Shown: positions 27,155 through 35,638 of the stretch, in pieces
Layout of the letters: each line of letters opens with the position of its first letter
Numbering within the stretch: position 1 is the stretch's first letter
NCBI GenBank assembly: GCA_026984035.1
Contig: JALSSW010000051.1
Coordinates: 1 to 64,000 of the forward strand
Direction: 5' to 3'
From: Planctomycetota bacterium
GTDB taxonomy: Bacteria > Planctomycetota > UBA1135 > GCA-002748355
DNA: 64,000 nt
Notes under the pieces: generated by a model
Databases searched by the model: none
Told to the model about the DNA's origin: nothing
What the model saw: the letters and a program-made list of their open reading frames with translations, nothing else
Made by a program: the position numbers and the translations under genes

Positions 27155-27817
27155 TTAGTGTCCCTCCTTTTTGACATCAATGACACGGACTTGCACATGG
27201 CAAGAACGGCACTTGGCTTTGAGAAGGATTCTGGGCATCTCCTTGTGCTTCACGATAGGAGCCCCTCGAATCCCGGAATCATGGCAAAGGAGGCAGCGGT
27301 TATTCCCCCATACTCCCTTATGCGAAGGAGAGTTGGGAATCATCGGAGGAAAAGCATTCCCAAGAAACCCTTTTGGGTCTTTTTTAATGACCTTGGCCTT
27401 GGAACCGGGGATTCTCACATGACAGGAGCGACACTTTGCAGTCAAGAGACGTTTGGGCATCCCCTTATGATGAACCTCGGGGGCTTTCCCCACACCAGTT
27501 TCATGGCAGCGAAGACAATCATTCTTTTTCCAACCCTTCTGATGATAAGGGAGATCCGACAAGGTGGGTGGGAATGCATTGCCTTCGAAAGGCCCCGGTT
27601 TCCTTTTCGTCACCTGGACCTTTCCTTTGCGATCCTTTTTAGAAACAACCTTGCCCTGTTTTGTTGGAACTACCAGCTTGGATGCTTTCGTCCGTTTTTT
27701 CTGGACCACAGGCTTAGACTGGGATTTCTGCGTAGCGGGAAGGAGAGCATCTCCCCCTGAAGCTGCGCAACCAATCACAAGGATGCCTAGGAAGGCGATG
27801 GGGATTCTCGCTTTCAT
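27155..27817 (-). CDS. Tetraheme lipoprotein made of two tandem NapB-like diheme units
   Basis: 220 residues. The lipobox ILVIGC gives Cys17 as the lipid site; residues 18-75 are a Lys-rich linker. Two copies of one unit follow, 74 residues apart: N-A-F-P-P, then CLRCH at 101 and CRSCH at 129; N-A-F-P-P again, then CLLCH at 175 and CRSCH at 203. The within-unit spacing is 28 in both. Each unit has the NapB order (PP motif, first CxxCH, GAPxxxH histidine ligand, second C..CHV). NapB normally has one such unit and passes electrons to NapA. The gene lies 17 bases after napA. The lipid anchor should hold it at a membrane face. Confidence 0.82.
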   Translation of the reverse strand: MKARIPIAFLGILVIGCAASGGDALLPATQKSQSKPVVQKKRTKASKLVVPTKQGKVVSKKDRKGKVQVTKRKPGPFEGNAFPPTLSDLPYHQKGWKKNDCLRCHETGVGKAPEVHHKGMPKRLLTAKCRSCHVRIPGSKAKVIKKDPKGFLGNAFPPMIPNSPSHKGVWGNNRCLLCHDSGIRGAPIVKHKEMPRILLKAKCRSCHVQVRVIDVKKEGH

Positions 27818-27834
27818 GATATCGTCCTCCAGGA

Positions 27835-30150
27835 TTAGGCCTTTGCCAGTTTGACAGCGCAGATCTTGAATTCAGGCTGTTTCGAACCTGGGTCATAAGC
27901 GTCAATGGTCACTCGATTGATGAGAGAGTTCGTGTCTTCCCAACACCAGGGAACAAACACCATCCCTACTCGGGGCATCCCTGTAATGCGGGCCTTGATC
28001 AACGCCTCTCCACGGCGCGAGGTGATCCGAACCATATCTCGATTTCGCAGACCTAACTTCTTTGCATCGACGGGATTGATCTCGATATAGGCTTCGGGAT
28101 ATGCCCGCTTTAGCTCAGGAGCGCGCATGGTCATGGTTCCCGTGTGCCAATGCTCCAGGACACGACCGGTGGAGAGGATGTAGGGATATTCCTTATCCAC
28201 AGGTTCAGCCGGCCCCAAGGCCGGTCTCAGCCAAACGGTAGCCCGATAGTCTTTGGCTGCATAGAATTTGATATCCCCTTCATTCAAAGAGTCATCCGCA
28301 TAGGGGCCGTGATCCAAGATCGGATCTTCGCCCTTAACAAAGCGACGGGCGGTTCCGGGATGGTCGATGGTCGGGGCAGGCCAACGGATGCCCCGCTCTT
28401 TTTTCAGACGGTCCCTGGTCATCCCCATAAAATCATAGGCGGTATTCTTAGACGCATGGCGCATCTCATTCCAAACATCATCGCATGTCTTCAATTTGGA
28501 AGAGACATAGCCTTTCGGAATGACCCCCCTTTCCTCGAGCAACCCGGCGAAATCGAGAAGGATTTCTAAATCAGGCCGGGCTTCACCCGGAGGAGTAACA
28601 AGGGCGGGCTGATACTGATAGCGCCGTTCGGACATGCCAAAGACCCCGAGTTTCTCCGACCACATTGCAGCAGGAAGAATGACGTCCGCGAGTTCTGTCG
28701 TCCGTGTGGGGAAGATATCAAGGACCACAATAAATGGCTTACCCGGCCTGGCTTTCCCCATTGCATCCCTATAAGGAGTCAAATTGGGTAAAGACTGCCC
28801 CGGGTTGGTGGTCAGAATCAGCATGGCCTTGATTTCATTACGACCCAGGGCTCGGAACATCTCAATCGTATTTTTGCCGGGCTTAGGCTTGATCGTGCCT
28901 GGTTTGGCCCCCCAGATCTTCTCCATCTCAGCCCGATGCTTCGCTTTTTTTACCGATCTCCCATAGGGAAGAATATGGCAAAGGGAACCAGTGTCGCGAA
29001 CCCCGCCACAGGCATTGGGTTGGCCGGTCAAAGAGAAAGGTGTCATCCCCGGCTTCCCGATCTGACCAGTAATCAGATGGAGATTGTGCATCAAGTTGTT
29101 GGCCCAGACTCCACGAGTTCTTTGATTTAAACCCATGGTCCAAAAGGTCATGGTCGGACCATTGGCAAAGAGTCGAGCCGCCTCCACAATTTTTTGTGCA
29201 GGGACGCCCGAGATGAGCTCCGCTTGTTCCGGGCTGTACTGGTCCAAGAATTTGACATAGCCCTCAAAGTCGACCTTTTTGGGGCGACCGTTCTCTACGA
29301 TTTTGAACTGGCATTGCTTAGCAATAAAATCGGCGTCATATTTTTTCTCTTTGACGATCACATGCGCCATCGCATGGAACACTGCTAAGTCATACCCGGG
29401 AACCGGGTCCAAATGGATATCCGCAATGGATGTCACCGGACTCTTTCTGGGGTCACAAACAATGACCAAGACATCGTTATGGGCCTCTTTGCGGGCAAGA
29501 ATCTGGTCAAAAATCACGGGGTGACACTCAGCTGTGTTGGAACCGACCAGGAAAAAGACCTTCGCATGATCGATATCGTCATAACAACCCATAGGTTCAT
29601 CTTTCCCAAAGGTCGAAACATAGCCCCCCACCGCAGAAGCCATGCAAAGCCTCGGATTCCCCTCTACATTGTTTGTGCCAATCCCCCCCTTAAAGATCCG
29701 ATTCGCCAAATAACTTTCCTCAGAAAGTGCTTGTCCCGAACCGTAATAAGCGACCGAATCAGGTCCATGTTTCCGAATCGAATCAGCAAATCGATCCCCG
29801 ATCAGCTTCATGGCTTCATCCCATGAAGCCTGAACGAATTTCCCATTCTTCCGGATCATGGGGTGCTTCAGGCGGTCGGGCGCGTGAACAATCTTGGGAA
29901 GGAAGAGAGACTTAGCGCAAACTAAGCCTTTGGTTGTTGGATGCTTGGGATCGCCCCTCAGGGCTACCAACTTTTTGTCTCGAATCCCAAGCATGACACC
30001 ACAGCCTGTCCCACAAAAGCGGCAAACTGATTTGTGCCAAGTGACCTCCGAGGATTCCAGGGTCGAGGAGGCTAGAGCTTTACCTTCCGCGACAGATGCG
30101 ACGGCCGCCATGGCGGACGTTCTAAGAAAGTCTCGACGATTCATTGCCAT
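27835..30150 (-). CDS. napA: Periplasmic nitrate reductase catalytic subunit
   Basis: 771 residues, shorter than enterobacterial NapA (about 830) but like several non-proteobacterial forms. A Tat signal (NRRDFLRTSAMAAVA) sends it out folded. The [4Fe-4S] cysteines are C43, C46, C50 and C78 (CRFCGTGC...LVCAK), with K80 following as in NapA. The molybdenum ligand is C169 in GNPRLCMASAVGGY, the NapA-type motif; Asp replaces this Cys in NarG. The bis-MGD binding regions NQRTRG and TGRVLEHWHTGTMT are intact. It reduces nitrate to nitrite. The ATG at 30150 has GGAG eight bases upstream. napD lies upstream and the NapB-like gene downstream. Confidence 0.95.
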   Translation of the reverse strand: MAMNRRDFLRTSAMAAVASVAEGKALASSTLESSEVTWHKSVCRFCGTGCGVMLGIRDKKLVALRGDPKHPTTKGLVCAKSLFLPKIVHAPDRLKHPMIRKNGKFVQASWDEAMKLIGDRFADSIRKHGPDSVAYYGSGQALSEESYLANRIFKGGIGTNNVEGNPRLCMASAVGGYVSTFGKDEPMGCYDDIDHAKVFFLVGSNTAECHPVIFDQILARKEAHNDVLVIVCDPRKSPVTSIADIHLDPVPGYDLAVFHAMAHVIVKEKKYDADFIAKQCQFKIVENGRPKKVDFEGYVKFLDQYSPEQAELISGVPAQKIVEAARLFANGPTMTFWTMGLNQRTRGVWANNLMHNLHLITGQIGKPGMTPFSLTGQPNACGGVRDTGSLCHILPYGRSVKKAKHRAEMEKIWGAKPGTIKPKPGKNTIEMFRALGRNEIKAMLILTTNPGQSLPNLTPYRDAMGKARPGKPFIVVLDIFPTRTTELADVILPAAMWSEKLGVFGMSERRYQYQPALVTPPGEARPDLEILLDFAGLLEERGVIPKGYVSSKLKTCDDVWNEMRHASKNTAYDFMGMTRDRLKKERGIRWPAPTIDHPGTARRFVKGEDPILDHGPYADDSLNEGDIKFYAAKDYRATVWLRPALGPAEPVDKEYPYILSTGRVLEHWHTGTMTMRAPELKRAYPEAYIEINPVDAKKLGLRNRDMVRITSRRGEALIKARITGMPRVGMVFVPWCWEDTNSLINRVTIDAYDPGSKQPEFKICAVKLAKA

Positions 30151-30287
30151 TTTTCATTCTCCGAAGGGGTCCTTCCATTTTTGGGATCGAGAAAACCTCC
30201 AGCTCCCAAAGTTCTTGCAGCTTGTTCCAATAAAGAGATCTCAACTTGTGCCTTAAAAAACTTCATGTGGCCTCAGGGCCTCGCCTC

Positions 30288-30632
30288 CTATTCCCATTGG
30301 GTCGAGATAGGCCAAGCGGCTTGCACTCCCTCCACTTGAAGGAGTTCTTCTTGGAGCCTCTGATGGGCCTGGTCAAAGCTCCCCGCTTCAATCAGCACCC
30401 CCACTCTCCCCCTTTCACCGAGAGAAAAGGATTCCATTCCTGGAAGAGAATCGATGCACTCACAAACCTCCCCCATCAATGGAGGAAAAACTCGGCACAG
30501 GACCCCAACGACCACATAGCTTGGCTTGGTCGAGGCATCCACATCTTTGCGGGGATCCCTTCTGGAGGAAGTTTCCTGGCCGACCCTCTCCTCGAATAGA
30601 ATCCCGCCTTCTGTTTTGGGCTGAGCTTGCAT
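30288..30632 (-). CDS. napD: NapD-like chaperone for NapA
   Basis: 114 residues from the ATG at 30632, with AAGGAAG nine bases upstream. The last 80 residues match the small ferredoxin-like NapD fold: YVVVGVLCRVFPPL, a helix, CIDSLPGMESFSLGERGRVGV, and a final strand ending VQAAWPISTQWE. NapD binds the NapA Tat signal and guides cofactor loading before export. The first 35 residues are Gln-, Glu- and Arg-rich and unusual. It opens the operon; a 137-base gap separates it from napA, with no clear terminator in it. Confidence 0.75.
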   Translation of the reverse strand: MQAQPKTEGGILFEERVGQETSSRRDPRKDVDASTKPSYVVVGVLCRVFPPLMGEVCECIDSLPGMESFSLGERGRVGVLIEAGSFDQAHQRLQEELLQVEGVQAAWPISTQWE

Positions 30633-30841
30633 TGCTTTTTCTTCCTTCTTTTCCACCGGATTTTTACATCTCCATTCTTCCCGGAATGGAAAGATCTCTT
30701 CTCTTGGATCGGCCACTATCTACCTCAAAAGAAGACCTTCAAGACCCATCCAGGTGCCCTTTTGTCGCAGTTCCCCCTTGACCAAATCCAGGGCCTTCCT
30801 AGGCTCCTTTTTCGTCCTATCTTTCCCCTTTGAGCTTTCAT

Positions 30842-32191
30842 ATGCGCGGATTTGTCACAGGCCTGAGCCTCCTTTCCTCTCTCGTATTCCCCCGCCTTTC
30901 TCCCTCCCAAGCTCTCCCAAACGCAGCAACTTCAGACCAAGGTCCCCCCCCTCCCAGCCTCTCTGGGGCGAGCAAACTCTTTGATGGGAAATCCCTTCGG
31001 GGATGGACCACGCAGGGAGGACGTTATGACGGCAAGGCTCTTTGGTCAGTGGAGAGGGGATGCATCGTCGGACAAGTGGGCCCCAAAGGAGAAGGAGGCT
31101 TGCTCTATACTCAACGGGCCTATGCCAACTTTGTATTTGCTTGCGATGTTCAAATCGACTACCCCTTCGATTCAGGCATTTTTATTGGAATGGAATCACG
31201 AAGCCTGGGCCGTAAGGGCTGGCAGGTCACCTTGGACCATCGCCCAGGAGGCGAAATCGGCGGCATCTATTCAGACGGTTGGTTACAACACAACTCAAAA
31301 GGATGGAAGCTGTTCCAAAAAAACAAATGGAACAGAGTGATCATTCGATCGCGTGGGTTTCCTCCTCGTATTGAAACCTGGGTGAGAGGAAGAAAAATAG
31401 GTGATTATCAACAGAAAAGTAGTCAAGGCTTTTCCCCTCTGGGGAAGATCGGCCTCCAGGTTCATGGAGCAAAAAAAACCTGGTGGCAGAATAAAGTTCG
31501 TTTCAAAAACATCCAAGTCCTTGAGCTTCCTCCTGATTCCCTCAATCTTTTTCAGCGGGATCAGGCAGGAAGACTCTCGCCCACCCCTAAAGCCATTTCA
31601 CTTGGTTGGCGGCCCATGCTGACTAACCTTGATGACTGGACTCGTGAAGGCAAAGGCCCCAAGCCTTACAAGCTGAACCGGGGGCTTCTTACTCTTTCAG
31701 CGGAAGGAGCGGGAAACAAACTATGGACCAAACACAGGTATAAAAACTTCGAATTACGACTGGATTTCAAATTAAGCCCCTCCGCGAATTCGGGTCTCCT
31801 CCTATTTGGAAACCCCGGCCCCAAAGGAGCTTTTTCATATGCATATGAACTTCAGATTCTCGATGATTGGAACTGGGAGAAGAGCCATAAGACCAAGTTA
31901 AAACCTTGGCAGCATTGTGGAAGCCTCTATGGCCTTGCCCCCCCGCTCCTCTCTGCTCTCCTTCCTCCCGGATCCTGGAACAGCTTGCAGCTCTCAATAA
32001 AGGGCAACAGATTGAAAGCCAACTTAAACGGAAGGATTCTCCAAGACCTGGATCTCAAAGCCCTCCCGCAAACCATCCTCAAAAAAAGACCCAAGGAAGG
32101 AAGTATTGGCCTCCAATTCCATGGTGGAGGGGAAATCAAAAAAGGCCCCTACCTTTGGATTCGTAACTTCTTCCTTAGAAAAATCGAGTGA
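30842..32191 (+). CDS. Exported protein with two DUF1080 domains
   Basis: About 449 residues. The ATG at 30842 starts a signal peptide (MRGFVTGLSLLSSLVFPRLS); a TTG at 30830 is also in frame. Two concanavalin-like DUF1080 (3-keto-disaccharide hydrolase-type) domains are present. The first, about 50-240, opens FDGKSLRGWTTQGGRYDGKA and has FDSGIFIGMESR; the second, about 260-449, has SANSGLLLFGN, LQILDDWNWEKS and GSLYGL. In these domains a small-residue turn (D/ANSGI/L) sits at the substrate site. Members act on glucosides or keto-sugars outside the cell. It overlaps the convergent oxidoreductase gene by 17 bases. Confidence 0.82.
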   Translation: MRGFVTGLSLLSSLVFPRLSPSQALPNAATSDQGPPPPSLSGASKLFDGKSLRGWTTQGGRYDGKALWSVERGCIVGQVGPKGEGGLLYTQRAYANFVFACDVQIDYPFDSGIFIGMESRSLGRKGWQVTLDHRPGGEIGGIYSDGWLQHNSKGWKLFQKNKWNRVIIRSRGFPPRIETWVRGRKIGDYQQKSSQGFSPLGKIGLQVHGAKKTWWQNKVRFKNIQVLELPPDSLNLFQRDQAGRLSPTPKAISLGWRPMLTNLDDWTREGKGPKPYKLNRGLLTLSAEGAGNKLWTKHRYKNFELRLDFKLSPSANSGLLLFGNPGPKGAFSYAYELQILDDWNWEKSHKTKLKPWQHCGSLYGLAPPLLSALLPPGSWNSLQLSIKGNRLKANLNGRILQDLDLKALPQTILKKRPKEGSIGLQFHGGGEIKKGPYLWIRNFFLRKIE

Positions 32192-33491
32192 TACCGGGGC
32201 GAGCCACCGGTTTCGGTTTGAAAGGCCCCCATTCATAAGTTTCCGGTCCCAACCGCTCCTTTGAATTCCAAGCATCATCCCACGAAATCACCTTGCCGGT
32301 ATAAGCAGCCATCCGGCCCATGATGGCCATGAGGGTGCTCTTTACCATGTAATCTCCATTATTGATGGGATCTCCCTTCCGAATACTCGCAAACAGGGCG
32401 TCATGTTCCGCCTGGTACATAGAGTTGTGTTTACCTTTAAACTTCCATGGATGCTTGCCCACAATCTGGTGCTGAAAAATATGGCAAATACCCTCAGTTC
32501 CATAAACATGGTCTGAGACGTCATTCGCCGCCCCGTTCCATTGGCGGCAGGAAGCGAAGCCTTTTACTCCATTTTTAAACTCATAAACCGTATTGAAGTG
32601 GTCATACACATTTCCATATTTCGGGTCCGTCCTGACCTGCCTTCCTCCACTCGCAGTAACCCTGACCGGATACTCGTCTTTCATGGCCCAAGCGATCTTG
32701 TCCAGACTGTGAATATGCTGCTCAGCAATATGATCTCCGGATAGCCAAGTATAATAAATCCAATTGCGGACCATATTCTCCATCTCGGACCATTCTTTTT
32801 TGAAGCCCCGGTGCCAAAGCCCGCTCGTGTTATAAGTAGCCTGAATGGTTCGGATCTCTCCGATAGCACCCTCATGGATCTTGTCAAAAGTCGCCCGCAT
32901 CCCATTGTGGTAGCGCCAACAAAGCCCCGAAACGAGTGAGAGTCCTTTTTCCTTTGCCTTCCGACAGGACTCAAAGACAGAGCGAACCCCTGGAGCATCC
33001 ACAGCAACAGGCTTTTCACAGAAAATATGTTTTCCCGCAGCAACGGCCGCCGCCAAATGCTCAGGTCTAAAATGAGGAGGAGATGTAAGAATGACCACAT
33101 CCACCAGCTCCAAAACCTTTTTATAGCCATCAAAACCAGTGAAGCGGTGTTCTTTTGGGACTTGAATGCGATCCTTGACATTCGTTTGAAGAAGGTATTT
33201 GAGGCTTCGTTCCAAGCGATCTGAAAAAGCATCTGCCATCGCGACCAACTTCGTTCCTTTGTCCGCCCTCAAGGCTTGAACCGAAGCCCCACTCCCCCTT
33301 CCACCACAGCCAATCAACCCAACTTTGAGTTCTTCCGATCCGTCCGAAAAGCTCTTAGCCGCCAAGAGAGAGGAAGGAAGGAGGCTCCCCGAAGCCAACA
33401 CCCCAAGAGACCCTCGGAGAAAACTTCGACGCCCAAACCCTGGGGTTTGCTCAGAATGAGAATCCATATTCGAGGGAGCAGAGTGGTTCAT
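32175..33491 (-). CDS. Tat-exported Gfo/Idh/MocA family oxidoreductase
   Basis: About 438 residues from the ATG at 33491. A Tat signal (GRRSFLRGSLGVLASGSLL) is followed by a Rossmann start (KVGLIGCGGRGSG) and the family CEKPVAVDAPGV motif, whose Lys takes part in catalysis. The C-terminal alpha-beta substrate domain holds the HIHSLDKIAW histidine region. Exported members keep the NAD(P) folded in before Tat transport and act on sugars. It is divergent from a sugar isomerase-like gene 95 bases away, with which it may share a promoter region. Confidence 0.88.
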   Translation of the reverse strand: MNHSAPSNMDSHSEQTPGFGRRSFLRGSLGVLASGSLLPSSLLAAKSFSDGSEELKVGLIGCGGRGSGASVQALRADKGTKLVAMADAFSDRLERSLKYLLQTNVKDRIQVPKEHRFTGFDGYKKVLELVDVVILTSPPHFRPEHLAAAVAAGKHIFCEKPVAVDAPGVRSVFESCRKAKEKGLSLVSGLCWRYHNGMRATFDKIHEGAIGEIRTIQATYNTSGLWHRGFKKEWSEMENMVRNWIYYTWLSGDHIAEQHIHSLDKIAWAMKDEYPVRVTASGGRQVRTDPKYGNVYDHFNTVYEFKNGVKGFASCRQWNGAANDVSDHVYGTEGICHIFQHQIVGKHPWKFKGKHNSMYQAEHDALFASIRKGDPINNGDYMVKSTLMAIMGRMAAYTGKVISWDDAWNSKERLGPETYEWGPFKPKPVARPGITRFF

Positions 33492-33586
33492 GATTCTTTC
33501 TCCAAACAGTTTAAAGCGGCATGATAAAGACGAACGAGGCGAAGCCTCTCCTCGAGAAATCATAACATCACCCCCTGGAGGAATAG

Positions 33587-34501
33587 ATGGAAACCCCCTT
33601 GACTCGCAGAGAACTTCTCCAAAAGTTCAGCGGCTTTGCCGTATTTCCCCTTGCTTCCACTCTCCCCTTTCGAAATCGGATTCAACAGAAAGACAAAACC
33701 CAAGCTCCCCATTCAAAGAGTGGTCCTCGTTATAAGGCCTGCAAACTTTCCATGGTTCAAGAAGGAAAAACTCTCGAAGACAAGTTCCGCCTCCTCCGGG
33801 ACATTGGTTTTGATGCAACCGAATTGGACAGCCCCAACCCATACTCCACTTCGGAAGTCCTCGCAGCTAAAAAAGCTTCAGGGTTACGAATCCATGGGAC
33901 GATCGACTCTGTTCATTGGCGTCATACCCTCTCCGATCCAGACCCGAAGGTCCGGGCCAAGGGGCTCCAAGCACTCCGAACAGGATTGCAAGACGCCCAT
34001 GATTATGGAGCCACAACCTGCCTCTTGGTTCCGGGGATCGTTCGTAAAAACATCCCCTATGACCTGGTCTATAAGCGCTCCCAGAAGGAAATCCGTAAAG
34101 CCCTTCCCCTCGCCGAAAAACTCGGCGTAAAAATCGCCATTGAAAATGTTTGGAACGGCTTCCTCCAAAGCCCTTTGGAGTTCAGAAACTATCTTGATGA
34201 GTTTCGAAGCCCTTGGATCGGGGCTTATCTCGACATCGGAAATATGCGCAAATTCGGATGGCCAACCCACTGGATCCGGATCCTTGGGAAACGCATTGTA
34301 AAAGTGGACATCAAGGGTTGGAGCTTCAAGAAAGGTTTTGGGGTGGAGATCCTTCAAGGAGACATCGACTGGAAAGCCTGCATGCGCGAACTTGCAAAAG
34401 TTGGCTATCAAGACGTGATCACGGCGGAGGTCCAGGGAGGAAACAGGGAGCGTCTCACCAAAATCGCAAAGGATCTCGATCACATTCTCGCCTTTTCTTA
34501 A
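33587..34501 (+). CDS. Sugar phosphate isomerase/epimerase-like TIM barrel, exported
   Basis: 304 residues. The ATG at 33587 has GGAGG five bases upstream. TRRELLQKFSGFAVFPL at the N-terminus resembles a Tat signal. The rest is an AP-endonuclease-2/xylose isomerase-like barrel: KACKLSMVQEGKTLEDKFRLLRDIGFDATELD at strand 1, a run of strands with LVPGIV, GVKIAIENVWNGF (Glu metal ligand), WIGAYLDIGNMRKFG (Asp ligand) and VDIKGW, ending in ITAEVQGG (Glu ligand). These Glu/Asp ligands suit a divalent metal site. It is close to the divergent oxidoreductase, suggesting a shared sugar pathway. Confidence 0.82.
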   Translation: METPLTRRELLQKFSGFAVFPLASTLPFRNRIQQKDKTQAPHSKSGPRYKACKLSMVQEGKTLEDKFRLLRDIGFDATELDSPNPYSTSEVLAAKKASGLRIHGTIDSVHWRHTLSDPDPKVRAKGLQALRTGLQDAHDYGATTCLLVPGIVRKNIPYDLVYKRSQKEIRKALPLAEKLGVKIAIENVWNGFLQSPLEFRNYLDEFRSPWIGAYLDIGNMRKFGWPTHWIRILGKRIVKVDIKGWSFKKGFGVEILQGDIDWKACMRELAKVGYQDVITAEVQGGNRERLTKIAKDLDHILAFS

Positions 34502-34660
34502 ACCGATGGCATCACAAGCCCGTTCTTACGTAGGAAAACTTGGATCAAAAACCAAGGATCTCTCGATCCTAATCCAATAAAAAAGTTTGAATCACCATCC
34601 TAGAGAAGAATTGAAAGGAACTCTTACGAAGAACGAGGGCTCTCTCAAGGCAGAGATGAG

Positions 34661-35638
34661 CTATTTTCTGATTTTTTGAGGATGGGGATAAGGACGGATA
34701 ACCCGAAACCCTACAAAAGGTGCATCCGTGTGATACCACTCACTCTGGGGGATCTGGGGGTCTTGAATTTTCCAATCAGGATCTGACCCTCGGCGGGCTG
34801 CGGATCGGAGAAGTAGAGGTCCATCCGCCCAGGACCCTCCCCGGACAACCCGAGGATAAAGAGTTTTGGGAGCGACAAAGGGATTGACCAAAATCTCGCC
34901 TTTTTTCGTTTTGGGATATCCTTTGGGGAGATATTGGTCGAGACACCATTCGGCCACATTCCCATGCATGTCATACAAGCCCCAAGGGTTGGGCTTCTTC
35001 AATCCACCCTTGTGATAGGCTTCCTTGCTGTTTCCTTCAAACCATGCATAGTCTCCAAGCTTTTTGGGATCTGAGCCAAAGCTCCAAACACTCTGGGTTC
35101 CGGCTCTGCAAGCATATTCCCATTCGGCTTCAGTAGGCAAACGATAGGTTTTCCCTGTTTTCGCACTCAACCATTGACAAAAGGTCTTCGCAGCCTTTTG
35201 GGTCATACAAACTGCCGGAAAACCCTTCTTTCCCATCCCAAAACTCATATCGACATAGGGTTTGCTGGGCCGAGTCACGGCATCCGCCTTTTGATTCGCT
35301 CTAGTTTTACCCGTCCCCTTTTCTCGGTTCTGTCGATCCAAATCGAGGGACCATTGCTCGTACAGATCCCAGGTGATCTCCAACTTTGCCATCCAGAAAG
35401 GAGAGATTCTTACTTTGTGCAGCGGCATTTCATCGGGTTGATGGCCTTTCTCTTTTTTGGAACTCCCCATAAAAAACGTCCCTCCCGGGATGGGAACCAT
35501 GTCGAAGGACAAGCGAGTTCCGGGTATCTCTTGTCGGTATGGTTGAAAGTTTTTCACCACAACCGTTTTCGAAGGTTTAGATTCCTGAGGGGCCACAACA
35601 ACCCCCAAAAGGCAACAAAGGACTTTCCATCTGATCAT
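34661..35638 (-). CDS. FGE-sulfatase domain protein lacking the catalytic cysteines
   Basis: 325 residues from the ATG at 35638, which gives a signal peptide (MIRWKVLCCLLGVVVA). The formylglycine-generating-enzyme fold is clear: VPIPGGTFFMGSS, MPLHKVRISPFWMAKLEITW, RLPTEAEWEYACRAG, NPWGLYDMHGNVAEWCLD and RVVRGGSWADGP...RSAARRG, ending PFVGFRVIRPY. True FGEs carry two Cys after RGGSW (RGGSWxCxxxYC); here that segment reads ADGPLLLR, with neither Cys. It is therefore unlikely to make formylglycine and is probably one of the many non-FGE members of the domain family. Its start codon overlaps the divergent apbE start. Confidence 0.85.
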   Translation of the reverse strand: MIRWKVLCCLLGVVVAPQESKPSKTVVVKNFQPYRQEIPGTRLSFDMVPIPGGTFFMGSSKKEKGHQPDEMPLHKVRISPFWMAKLEITWDLYEQWSLDLDRQNREKGTGKTRANQKADAVTRPSKPYVDMSFGMGKKGFPAVCMTQKAAKTFCQWLSAKTGKTYRLPTEAEWEYACRAGTQSVWSFGSDPKKLGDYAWFEGNSKEAYHKGGLKKPNPWGLYDMHGNVAEWCLDQYLPKGYPKTKKGEILVNPFVAPKTLYPRVVRGGSWADGPLLLRSAARRGSDPDWKIQDPQIPQSEWYHTDAPFVGFRVIRPYPHPQKIRK

